From contig NZ_JAHQCS010000178.1 of assembly GCF_019042215.1 (NCBI RefSeq), positions 62,001-126,000 of the forward strand: a DNA stretch of 64,000 bases. The letters run 5' to 3'. Positions within the stretch are counted from its first letter, which is position 1. Every line of letters begins with the position of its first letter. The translations under genes were made by a program, and so were the position numbers. Below, one piece after another: positions 56,994 through 64,000 of this stretch. This DNA comes from Evansella tamaricis (lineage in GTDB: Bacteria; Bacillota; Bacilli; Bacillales; Salisediminibacteriaceae). Below the pieces are notes generated by a model, which worked only from the letters and a program-made list of their open reading frames with translations, did no database searches and was not told the origin of the DNA.

Positions 56994-57785
56994 TCAAATG
57001 AATCCGAATAGATAAAGAATCGGTAATACAAAAATTAAACTATCGAATCGGTCCAAAATACCTCCATGACCAGGGAGAACTTGTCCAGAATCTTTTACAG
57101 AATAATGGCGTTTTAACGCAGACTCCACAAGGTCTCCCATTTGTCCCGAAACAGATACCACAAAAATAAATAATATTGTCATCACCCAAGAGTCGAAAAT
57201 TGGGACAATCAACAAATAGATTACTCCTATAATAACAGCAAGTACAATCCCACCAATAGCCCCTTCTATGGTTTTCTTTGGGCTGATTTCAGGCCACAGT
57301 TTATGTTTTCCAAAACTTCTGCCAGCAAAATAAGCCCCTGAATCAGTGGACCATACTAAAATTAAGATAAAAATGAGCAAAGCTAGACCATTATCTAAAA
57401 AGCGAGTATAGATGAAATAGTGGAAACCAAAACCGATATAAACAGATGCTAAAACGAGAAAACCCGCTTCATCAAAGGTAAAAGAGTTTTTTGTAATGAC
57501 AGTAAGTGCCAATAACACGACAATCAATAGTAGAAATAGTTCTAACCTTGGTATATGCAACCACTGAAACGAAACAATACTTTCTGGTATAACTAACAAC
57601 CACATTAATATAAAACTTAAAATACCAAATGTGGAGAGGATCTTTACTTGTTTCATACGTAATAATTCCGCCAAAGCAAGGGTAGCTATACCAATCATTA
57701 AGAGGGTGAATGGCCATGCACCAATGATAGTAACTGTAATAAAACCTGCTCCTGCGATGATTGCTGTAATGATTCGTTGTTTCAT
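56994..57785 (-). CDS. cdsA: Phosphatidate cytidylyltransferase
   Basis: CdsA makes CDP-diacylglycerol, the substrate of PgsA (also in this window). The 263-residue membrane protein has about seven or eight hydrophobic helices and the C-terminal signature SVSGQMGDLVESALKR ... KDSGQVLPGHGGILDRFDS. It is 15 bp past uppS and precedes dxr, the standard uppS-cdsA-dxr order. Confidence 0.97.
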   Translation of the reverse strand: MKQRIITAIIAGAGFITVTIIGAWPFTLLMIGIATLALAELLRMKQVKILSTFGILSFILMWLLVIPESIVSFQWLHIPRLELFLLLIVVLLALTVITKNSFTFDEAGFLVLASVYIGFGFHYFIYTRFLDNGLALLIFILILVWSTDSGAYFAGRSFGKHKLWPEISPKKTIEGAIGGIVLAVIIGVIYLLIVPIFDSWVMTILFIFVVSVSGQMGDLVESALKRHYSVKDSGQVLPGHGGILDRFDSLIFVLPILYLFGFI

Positions 57786-57800
57786 TGCCGCTCCTCCTCT

Positions 57801-58577
57801 CTAGACGCCACCATACCTTCTTGCCCGTTTTTGATACACCTGAACGGCTTCCATAAAATGTTCCTCTGTAAAGTCTGGCCATAGGACATCTGTAAACCAA
57901 AACTCTGCATATGCCAATTGCCATAACATAAAATTACTCAACCGAATTTCGCCACTCGTACGAATCAATAAGTCTGGGTCTCTTATATCTGATGTCATCA
58001 GGTAGTCCGACAACATCTCTTCGGTAATGGCATCTTTGGATAAGGACTGCTCTTCCAATACTTGATACATCTTTTTAACCGCCTGGATAATCTCTGACCG
58101 GCTACCATAATTTAGTGCAAAGTTCAATATAAGACCATCGTTATTTTTAGTTTCGTCCACTGCCTTTTCCACTGCTCTGATCGTATGTTGTGGTAGGTTT
58201 TCCTTAGAACCAGTCAATCTTACAACAACATTCTCTTCCATTAGCTTAGGCAGTTCTCTCCCTAAAAATAATTCAGGTAATCTCATTAAAAAATCGACTT
58301 CATTCTTTGGACGCTTCCAATTCTCTGTTGAAAAAGCATATAGTGTAAGAACTTTTATCCCAACTTCATTCGACTTTTCAACAATTTTTCGAATAACATT
58401 CATTCCTTCTCGATGCCCTGCAATTCTAGGGAGACCACGATTTTTTGCCCACCTGCCATTACCGTCCATAATAATCGCCACATGATGAGGAATATTCTCA
58501 TTTGAAACGACATTCAAGTCATTTAACGTCTCAGTCTCATTTAACTTATTATTATGGTTTGAAAATTTTTTAAACAT
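57801..58577 (-). CDS. uppS: Undecaprenyl diphosphate synthase
   Basis: UppS builds the C55 lipid carrier for cell-wall synthesis. The 258-residue cis-prenyltransferase has the diphosphate/Mg motif IIMDGNGRWAKNRG (catalytic Asp38), AGHREG, FSTENWKRP and the late RTSGEIRLSNFMLWQ. It starts at the ATG at 58577 after GGGGGAG. A terminator separates it from frr, so the uppS-cdsA-dxr-rasP group probably has its own promoter in 58578-58673. Confidence 0.97.
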   Translation of the reverse strand: MFKKFSNHNNKLNETETLNDLNVVSNENIPHHVAIIMDGNGRWAKNRGLPRIAGHREGMNVIRKIVEKSNEVGIKVLTLYAFSTENWKRPKNEVDFLMRLPELFLGRELPKLMEENVVVRLTGSKENLPQHTIRAVEKAVDETKNNDGLILNFALNYGSRSEIIQAVKKMYQVLEEQSLSKDAITEEMLSDYLMTSDIRDPDLLIRTSGEIRLSNFMLWQLAYAEFWFTDVLWPDFTEEHFMEAVQVYQKRARRYGGV

Positions 58578-58673
58578 TGCGTCTCCCCCAGATTGCTTCT
58601 ATCAATATGTATAACTATTCCTCTAAATTATATAACAGTATTAATTATGTCTCAAAAGCTACTCATATATAAA

Positions 58674-58711
58674 GTGTAAAAAACCCCCGTAGCAGAGAGG
58701 GTCTTTTACAC
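58674..58711 (-). terminator. Intrinsic terminator of frr
   Basis: Outer arms GTGTAAAA and TTTTACAC with inner ACCC/GGGGGT; minus strand ends in a T run. Starts 24 bp past the frr stop. Confidence 0.75.
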
Positions 58712-58734
58712 AATCCATTTTACATGTTTTTTTG

Positions 58735-59292
58735 TTACACTTCCATGATTTCTTCTTCTTTAGATTTAGCGATTTCATCAATTTTTTTAATGACATTATC
58801 AGTTAGTTTTTGAACCTCATCCTGACTGCGGCGAAGGTCATCCTCTGTTAATTCCCCATCTTTTTCTTGCTTTTTAAGTTCATCATTTGCATCCCGACGA
58901 ATATTTCTTACAGCAACTTTTGCATCCTCTGTATAACGTCCAGTCAGTTTAACAAGTTCTTTACGACGTTCTTCTGTTAAAGCAGGAATTGAAATCCGAA
59001 TAATATTTCCATCATTTGAAGGAGATAATCCTAAATCAGCTTTTTGTATTGCCCGTTCAATATCTGAAATAGATGATTTGTCGAACGGCTGAATCGTTAA
59101 CATCCTTGCCTCTGGGACAGAAATTGTTGCTAGTTGATTTAAAGGTGTAGGCATTCCGTAATATTCCACTTGCACTTTGTCTAACAAGGAAGGGTTTGCC
59201 CGTCCAGCACGAATGGTCGCTAGCTCTTTACGATATGATTCTACTGATTTGTCCATTTTCATTTCCGTTTGTTTAAAGGTCTCTTGTGACAT
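58735..59292 (-). CDS. frr: Ribosome recycling factor
   Basis: RRF splits post-termination ribosomes with EF-G. The 185-residue protein has the three-helix and beta-barrel domains; recognisable blocks are [37 protein letters not shown] and [12 protein letters not shown]. It starts two bases after the pyrH stop, so the two are translationally coupled. Confidence 0.98.
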   Translation of the reverse strand: MSQETFKQTEMKMDKSVESYRKELATIRAGRANPSLLDKVQVEYYGMPTPLNQLATISVPEARMLTIQPFDKSSISDIERAIQKADLGLSPSNDGNIIRISIPALTEERRKELVKLTGRYTEDAKVAVRNIRRDANDELKKQEKDGELTEDDLRRSQDEVQKLTDNVIKKIDEIAKSKEEEIMEV

Positions 59293-59294
59293 GA

Positions 59295-60017
59295 CTATTT
59301 CCCCCTTATTATTGTTCCTATTTCTTCACCAGTGACTGCCCGTTTAATATTACCCTCTTCCATAATTGAGAAAACGATTAGCGGGATATTATTATCCATG
59401 CATAAGGAAGAGGCTGTTGAATCCATTACTGCTAGTCCTTCTTTCAGTAAATCTAGGTATGTTAATGTTTCATATTTAATGGCATTTTTATCAATAGATG
59501 GATCTGCACTATATACACCGTCCACCTTGTTTTTTGCCATAAGAATGACATCCGCCTCAATTTCAGCCGCCCGTAAAGCAGCAGTTGTGTCAGTTGAAAA
59601 GTACGGATTCCCTGTTCCTGCCGCAAAAATTACAACTCTTTTCTTCTCAAGATGGCGAATAGCTCTTCTTCGTATGTATGGTTCTGCCACTTGTCGCATT
59701 TCAATGGAACTTTGCACTCTCGTCTGTACACCAATGTTTTCTAAGCTATCCTGTAATGCCAGTGAATTCATTACCGTTGCGAGCATTCCCATATAATCTG
59801 CAGTGGCACGGTCCATCCCTTTTGCACTGCCTGCCATCCCTCTCCAGATATTTCCTCCGCCAACGATAATGGCAACTTCCACTTCTAGTTGTATAATATC
59901 TTTAATCTGGTTAGCAATAGACTGAATTACTGAGGGGTCAATACCAAAGCCCTGTTCACCAGCAAGGGCCTCTCCACTTAATTTTAACACAATTCGTTCG
60001 TATTTTGGTTTTTCCAT
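59295..60017 (-). CDS. pyrH: UMP kinase
   Basis: PyrH phosphorylates UMP to UDP and is regulated by GTP and UTP. The 240-residue amino-acid-kinase-fold protein shows [10 protein letters not shown] (near 12), [19 protein letters not shown] and VDGVYSADP. The ATG at 60017 follows GGAGGG; a TTG four codons earlier lies inside the ribosome site. A terminator separates it from tsf. Confidence 0.97.
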   Translation of the reverse strand: MEKPKYERIVLKLSGEALAGEQGFGIDPSVIQSIANQIKDIIQLEVEVAIIVGGGNIWRGMAGSAKGMDRATADYMGMLATVMNSLALQDSLENIGVQTRVQSSIEMRQVAEPYIRRRAIRHLEKKRVVIFAAGTGNPYFSTDTTAALRAAEIEADVILMAKNKVDGVYSADPSIDKNAIKYETLTYLDLLKEGLAVMDSTASSLCMDNNIPLIVFSIMEEGNIKRAVTGEEIGTIIRGK

Positions 60018-60107
60018 AATACCCTCCAATGTCTCGTTACCGTTTCTAGGTGTATTATCTTACGAGTTAAATGAGATCGAAACGCATTGTCCAGACGTAG
60101 TTCTTTG

Positions 60108-60133
60108 GAAAAAGGGACACAGGTGTGTCCCTT
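60108..60133 (-). terminator. Intrinsic terminator of tsf
   Basis: AAGGGACACA (60112-60121) pairs with TGTGTCCCTT (60124-60133) with a T run on the minus strand, 13 bp past the tsf stop. Confidence 0.85.
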
Positions 60134-60145
60134 TATTATTTCTAA

Positions 60146-61033
60146 TTAATCTTTGTTAACTTGTGACATAACTTCTTCTGCAAAGTTATCGACACGCTTT
60201 TCCATACCTTCTCCCACTTCATAACGGAAGAATAGTTTCACAGATGCTCCTTTAGAAGCCACATATTTCCCTACTTTTTGATCTCCATCTTTTACAAATG
60301 GCTGGTCATTTAAACAGATATCTTCAAAGTACTTACTTAAACGTCCTTCCACCATTTTTTCAACAATCTTTTCAGGTTTTCCTTCATTTAATGCTTGCTG
60401 TTTTAACACTTCACGCTCACGGTCAACTTCTTCCTGTGAAACCTGGTCGCGGCTAATATACTTAGGATTAATGGCAGCAATATGCATTGCGATATCTTTT
60501 GCGATGGCAGAATCAGTTGTTCCTTCTAAAATCGATAACACTGCAATTCGGCCACCCATGTGGATGTATTCACCAAACACTTGATTGTCACCAGCTTCTA
60601 CGATTTCAAAACGGCGAAGGGAAATTTTCTCACCGATTTTTGCAATTTGATTGTTTATATAATTATTTAATGTATCTGCATCTCCATCAAATTCTTGTGT
60701 TAGAGCTTCCTCCACATTTGCAGGTGTATTATTTAAAAGGTGTGTTGCTACAGTATCAACTAGAGTAATGAAGTTTTCATTTTTAGAAACGAAGTCAGTT
60801 TCTGCATTAATTTCAACGATGACTGCACGGTTGCCTTCCACTTTCACATGAGCAAGACCTTCTGCAGCGACGCGGTCAGCTTTTTTCGCTGCTTTTGCAA
60901 TCCCTTTTTCACGAAGGTAATCCACTGCTTTTTCCATATCACCGTCTGTTTCTGTTAAAGCCTTTTTACAATCCATCATTCCTGCGCCTGTTTTTTCACG
61001 CAATTCCTTTACCATACTTGCTGTAATTGCCAT
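60146..61033 (-). CDS. tsf: Translation elongation factor Ts
   Basis: EF-Ts exchanges GDP for GTP on EF-Tu. The 295-residue protein starts [26 protein letters not shown], has the [10 protein letters not shown] motif (near 79-88) that contacts EF-Tu, and the two C-terminal core subdomains. It follows rpsB but a strong terminator lies between them, so read-through or a promoter within 61034-61204 is required; an inverted repeat GATAAGAAAA/TTTTCTTATC (about 61171-61201) also lies there. Confidence 0.98.
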   Translation of the reverse strand: MAITASMVKELREKTGAGMMDCKKALTETDGDMEKAVDYLREKGIAKAAKKADRVAAEGLAHVKVEGNRAVIVEINAETDFVSKNENFITLVDTVATHLLNNTPANVEEALTQEFDGDADTLNNYINNQIAKIGEKISLRRFEIVEAGDNQVFGEYIHMGGRIAVLSILEGTTDSAIAKDIAMHIAAINPKYISRDQVSQEEVDREREVLKQQALNEGKPEKIVEKMVEGRLSKYFEDICLNDQPFVKDGDQKVGKYVASKGASVKLFFRYEVGEGMEKRVDNFAEEVMSQVNKD

Positions 61034-61204
61034 GATAATTCCTCCTTGAGTAATATCTTCATTTTCTCCATGTCTCTATCGAAAAACCAAACATCATTTA
61101 TGTATCGCTTCGTTAACATAATAACATCGATAGATTCATTTAGGACTATTATTAACCAATTTGTAAGTGATAAGAAAACTTATCCTTTCTTTTCTTATCT
61201 TTTT

Positions 61205-61241
61205 AAAAAAGGATGATAAAGGGTCTACCCCTCTATCACCC
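61205..61241 (-). terminator. Intrinsic terminator of rpsB
   Basis: GGATGATAAAGGG (61211-61223) pairs, with two G-U pairs, with CCCTCTATCACC (61229-61240); six T follow on the minus strand. Confidence 0.85.
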
Positions 61242-61253
61242 TTTAGGAACATC

Positions 61254-61952
61254 TTAAGCAGTTGTTTCTTCACCTTGATTTGCTTCAATAATACCATCTG
61301 CCATTTTTGCAGTTAATAAACGGACAGCACGGATTGCATCGTCGTTTCCAGGAATAACGTAGTCGATTTCGTCCGGATCACAGTTAGTATCAACAATACC
61401 TACAATAGGAATGTTTAACTTACGAGCTTCTGCAACAGCAATTCGTTCTTTTCGTGGATCGATGATGAATAAAGCATCTGGAAGCTTCTCCATATCTTTA
61501 ATTCCACCTAAGAACTTTTCTAAACGTTCCATTTCCTTTTTAAGAAGAACTACTTCTTTCTTAGGAAGAACTTCAAATGTACCGTCTTCTTGCATACGCT
61601 CAAGATCTTTAAGGCGACCGATACGTTTACGAATTGTATCAAAGTTTGTTAAAGTACCACCTAACCAACGTTGGTTAATAAAGTACATGCCACAACGCTC
61701 AGCTTCTTCTTTAACCGCTTCTTGCGCCTGCTTTTTTGTACCTACAAACAGAACTGTACCACCTTGGCCAGCAAGGTCACGAATGTAGTTAAACGCTTCG
61801 TCTACCTTTTTAACTGTTTTTTGTAAGTCGATAATGTAAATACCGTTTCTTTCTGTGAAGATGTAGCGATCCATCTTAGGGTTCCATCGACGTGTTTGAT
61901 GTCCAAAGTGTACCCCAGCTTCCAATAATTGTTTCATGGAAATCACTGCCAT
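61254..61952 (-). CDS. rpsB: 30S ribosomal protein S2
   Basis: S2 joins late in 30S assembly. The 232-residue protein has [15 protein letters not shown] (near 13-27), [28 protein letters not shown] and the C-terminal [10 protein letters not shown] and [20 protein letters not shown] motifs. The ATG at 61952 has GGAGGTG upstream; a TGT-ATG frame three codons longer overlaps that site. It has its own promoter and a ~100-nt leader. Confidence 0.98.
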   Translation of the reverse strand: MAVISMKQLLEAGVHFGHQTRRWNPKMDRYIFTERNGIYIIDLQKTVKKVDEAFNYIRDLAGQGGTVLFVGTKKQAQEAVKEEAERCGMYFINQRWLGGTLTNFDTIRKRIGRLKDLERMQEDGTFEVLPKKEVVLLKKEMERLEKFLGGIKDMEKLPDALFIIDPRKERIAVAEARKLNIPIVGIVDTNCDPDEIDYVIPGNDDAIRAVRLLTAKMADGIIEANQGEETTA

Positions 61953-62065
61953 TTCACACACCTCCTCTTGGTTTTTATTCCTCCGTCCCCATCCACTTTA
62001 AGCAAAACTACAGAAGTAGCACCATTACTTAAATCAGGAGACGTGTGTGATTAACACCGAGAATT

Positions 62066-62094
62066 AATATATCATATTGTCACTGCCATGACAA
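62066..62094 (-). promoter_or_regulatory. Sigma-A promoter of rpsB
   Basis: Minus strand TTGTCA (62089-62094), 17-bp spacer, TATATT (62066-62071). The transcript leader (about 62058-61953) can fold TTTAAG/CTTAAA and CTAC/GTAG stems (about 61997-62034), possibly an S2-responsive leader. Confidence 0.7.
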
Positions 62095-62107
62095 GTACAG
62101 GACAGGA

Positions 62108-62605
62108 TTATTTGTAGAATTTTATCAGTAATTCCACTTCCCCTGCCCCAACATTTAATGCTTTGGCGATCTCCTGTACATTATACCCTTTTCGGTGTAA
62201 GGATAAAACCTGTGCTGTAGTCGATGGATTCACTTGTGAATCTTCTATTTCAGGTACAGGAGGTTCATAGTCATCATATTTAGAATCTTCCAATCTGCTT
62301 GACTTATCATTCCTTTTTTCTCCCATGTCTCGTTCCAGTAATGAATTTTCTTGTACATTTTCATTCTTACTCTTAATACCACCAAGATCTCCTTGAGGTT
62401 TTTTTTCCATCGATGAAAGGGATTGAATTAGTTTTTCATTATTCTCTTTCATTTCTGTAGTAAATGAAAGGAGTAGGTCCTCAAGTTCCTTCAGTTCTCG
62501 TTCATGATCTTTAGGGTCTTGTTTCTTTTGCCGCTGAAATAATAGGACAATGAGATATATACTGATAAAATGAAATATAAAACTGATAACTAATAAATAG
62601 ATCAT
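62108..62605 (-). CDS. swrB: SwrB-like protein (YlxL)
   Basis: SwrB promotes flagellar export-apparatus maturation and sigma-D activity in B. subtilis. The 165-residue protein has one N-terminal membrane helix (MIYLLVISFIFHFISIYLIV), a charged helical region (25-70), a variable middle, and a conserved C-terminal helix-turn-helix-like tail (VLSLHRKGYNVQEIAKALN). Order swrB-rpsB matches B. subtilis. Sequence is divergent in the middle, as in other members. Confidence 0.82.
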   Translation of the reverse strand: MIYLLVISFIFHFISIYLIVLLFQRQKKQDPKDHERELKELEDLLLSFTTEMKENNEKLIQSLSSMEKKPQGDLGGIKSKNENVQENSLLERDMGEKRNDKSSRLEDSKYDDYEPPVPEIEDSQVNPSTTAQVLSLHRKGYNVQEIAKALNVGAGEVELLIKFYK

Positions 62606-62616
62606 CTTTTAACTCC

Positions 62617-62937
62617 TTACCATTTCACATCCACGTGATTTCCTTTATAGGGGTGTTTCCCTTCCAGATCCTCTGCCTTTTTAGAAGATTTCCGTTTCTG
62701 ATGAGGATTCTCTTTCCCTTTGTGCTCATGTTCCTCTCCATCATTATTTAATCTCTTTTTTCCAATTTTTTCAGATTCATTCACTTGTTTCCTTTGTCTC
62801 TCAAGCTTTTCCGTCTCTGTCTGGGTCATTTGATTCTGCGAAACTTGTCCCCTCTGTTGGAGTTGATCCTGAATTTTTCCAGCTGTTTGTGTCCGAGGTA
62901 AGGCGACTTGTAATTCTACTGATTTTAGTCCACTCAT
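62617..62937 (-). CDS. Small charged protein of unknown function
   Basis: A 106-residue soluble protein I do not recognise. The first ~45 residues (LKSVELQVALPRTQTAGKIQ onwards) look structured. The rest is Lys/Glu/Asn/His-rich and probably disordered, ending in HPYKGNHVDVKW. There is no membrane segment or cysteine. It lies 11 bp before swrB and 37 bp after the FapA-like gene, so it is probably transcribed with the flagellar/sigD region. Function should not be guessed beyond that. Confidence 0.75.
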   Translation of the reverse strand: MSGLKSVELQVALPRTQTAGKIQDQLQQRGQVSQNQMTQTETEKLERQRKQVNESEKIGKKRLNNDGEEHEHKGKENPHQKRKSSKKAEDLEGKHPYKGNHVDVKW

Positions 62938-62974
62938 CCTTCATCCCCCACAGATGCTAACATAAGCACCAAAA

Positions 62975-64000
62975 CTATGATAAGGTTTCCATTTTTATTT
63001 CTTTTTTATCCAGTTTAAATAGAACGCAACGTTGTTTTCGGATAACAGTACGTCTATATTTTCCGAAATGAACTGTGGAATTAGGATAAATAACTTGATT
63101 AATTCGAAGCTCCGGTTCACTGGGGAATTCTATTAAGTCTTGAAGGGCATCATATTTTTCCTTTAGTTCTGCTATCTTTCTCTTCGTATCTTCCATCGTA
63201 TTCCTTACCCTCAGTTTCATTATTCGTATGTTTGGAGGGATTTCCTTATCATTATTGTTAGAAGTAATTTTTTCTAACAATAGCTTTTGTTTTTCCAGAT
63301 CCGATAGAGAATTACTCAATTCCTGTTTAATGGAACTTTCTTCTTCAATAGTTGATTGACTTACTCCCACAAAGAGAGCGGTGGGAGTATTCATGGGGTT
63401 ACCTACTTCATTTACGGTAATGCCTTTACAGGCAAATGTTTTCCCACCCACAATATTACCATGACCTTTATTACAAAATACGGACCCTTGTGCTTCTACA
63501 TAACTGTGAAGTATAGACTGGTTTACGTGGACATTACCTTGGACAGAGATATTCCCCTGATTTATAAAGGAAGTGATTAAATCCCCATTTGCAGTAATTT
63601 TCCCTTTTCCTTGAGCAACTACCCCTTGATGTATGTATACTGAACCTCCAGCATGAATCTCTACTCCTTCTACACTGCCGTGGATTCTTATATCCCCTTT
63701 TGCCTTGAGTTTAAATCCAGCAGGTACATTCCCACGGATATTTATGTTGCCTACAAAATCAATATTTCCAGTCCTCATATCAAGATCACCATGTACTTCA
63801 TATATGGGGTAGACATGGATTACTTTCTTCTCTACGACCATTTGACCATCAATAACTGAAATTAATTCCTGTTTACTCTCACTGACTATCGTATTTTTAC
63901 CTGGGCGAAGAGTAATATCCCTTCCTGGTTTCCCTTTAACGACGACACCATAAATGTTCATTCCATCCTCATGTTCTATCAAATTCACTTTTCTGCCAAC
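62975..64000 (-). CDS. FapA-type DUF342 protein (5' end cut by window)
   Basis: The reading frame is open to the window edge (upstream codons read VGRK before an internal GTG), so the N-terminus is outside. The visible 341 residues contain a right-handed beta-helix with repeated gly-asp turns (GDLDMRTGNIDFVGNINIRG, GDIRIHGSVEG, GGSVYIHQGVV, GNVHVNQSILHS), followed by a coiled-coil region (about 215-290 of the visible part) and a beta-rich tail. This is the FapA/DUF342 architecture. Homologues are often encoded beside sigD and flagellar genes; polymer or envelope roles are proposed but not settled. Confidence 0.82.
   Translation of the reverse strand, partial: VGRKVNLIEHEDGMNIYGVVVKGKPGRDITLRPGKNTIVSESKQELISVIDGQMVVEKKVIHVYPIYEVHGDLDMRTGNIDFVGNINIRGNVPAGFKLKAKGDIRIHGSVEGVEIHAGGSVYIHQGVVAQGKGKITANGDLITSFINQGNISVQGNVHVNQSILHSYVEAQGSVFCNKGHGNIVGGKTFACKGITVNEVGNPMNTPTALFVGVSQSTIEEESSIKQELSNSLSDLEKQKLLLEKITSNNNDKEIPPNIRIMKLRVRNTMEDTKRKIAELKEKYDALQDLIEFPSEPELRINQVIYPNSTVHFGKYRRTVIRKQRCVLFKLDKKEIKMETLS

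Noticed and set aside
1-64000. tRNA, rRNA, prophage, defence or secretion islands
   Set aside because: No cloverleaf, rRNA motif, integrase, capsid, restriction, toxin-antitoxin or Cas-type protein was seen in any frame.

Overview
The window is a stretch of the core chromosome of a low-GC, endospore-forming member of the Bacillaceae. Nearly every gene is on the minus strand, and the order closely follows the Bacillus subtilis segment from swrB/rpsB to cotE, read here from right to left. Sporulation genes (cotE, spoVS, spoIIIE, dpaA/dpaB, ymxH, ylxY), the single-polypeptide Gram-positive polymerase PolC, RNase Y and RNase J place it in this group. The species cannot be named from the sequence. 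Both edges cut genes: cotE on the left and a FapA-type (DUF342) gene on the right.

Right to left (direction of transcription): fapA-like, a small unknown gene and swrB (end of the flagellar/chemotaxis region); rpsB, tsf, pyrH, frr (translation and UMP kinase); uppS, cdsA, dxr, rasP (isoprenoid and lipid synthesis, intramembrane protease); polC; rimP-nusA-ylxR-ylxQ-infB-ylxP-rbfA-truB-ribF (transcription/translation factor operon); rpsO; pnp; ylxY; mlpA; ymxH; dpaA-dpaB-asd-dapG-dapA (dipicolinate and lysine-branch aspartate pathway); rnjB; tepA-ylzJ-spoIIIE; ymfF-ymfH-ymfI-ymfJ-ymfK-rodZ; pgsA-cinA-DEAD-box helicase; recA; rny-ymdB-spoVS; korA-korB; tdh-kbl; one plus-strand alpha/beta hydrolase; miaB-ricA; cotE.

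Departures from the B. subtilis layout: proS is missing between rasP and polC; a DEAD-box RNA helicase with a DbpA-type RNA-binding tail sits between cinA and recA; ymfC-ymfE are missing between spoIIIE and ymfF; korAB lies between spoVS and tdh; a single plus-strand hydrolase interrupts kbl and miaB.

The accessory signal is in the gaps. There are several families of short non-coding repeats: a 57-bp tandem array and a duplicated ~260-bp unit near cotE; two 188-bp elements with terminal inverted repeats; a ~150-bp element with long inverted ends after dapA; a second copy of that element, carrying an unrelated GC-rich insert, inside the rbfA-truB gap; and a 122-bp tandem duplication at the end of polC. 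Regulatory sites readable from sequence include a LexA box before recA, a CcpA cre site in the korAB leader, two sigma-K-like promoters (cotE, dpaA), several sigma-A promoters with 17-bp spacers, and many intrinsic terminators. I found no defence system, CRISPR array, prophage, tRNA or rRNA. Nothing here is clearly a new biological system; the best leads are the nested repeat elements and the ACT/P-loop protein YmfK.
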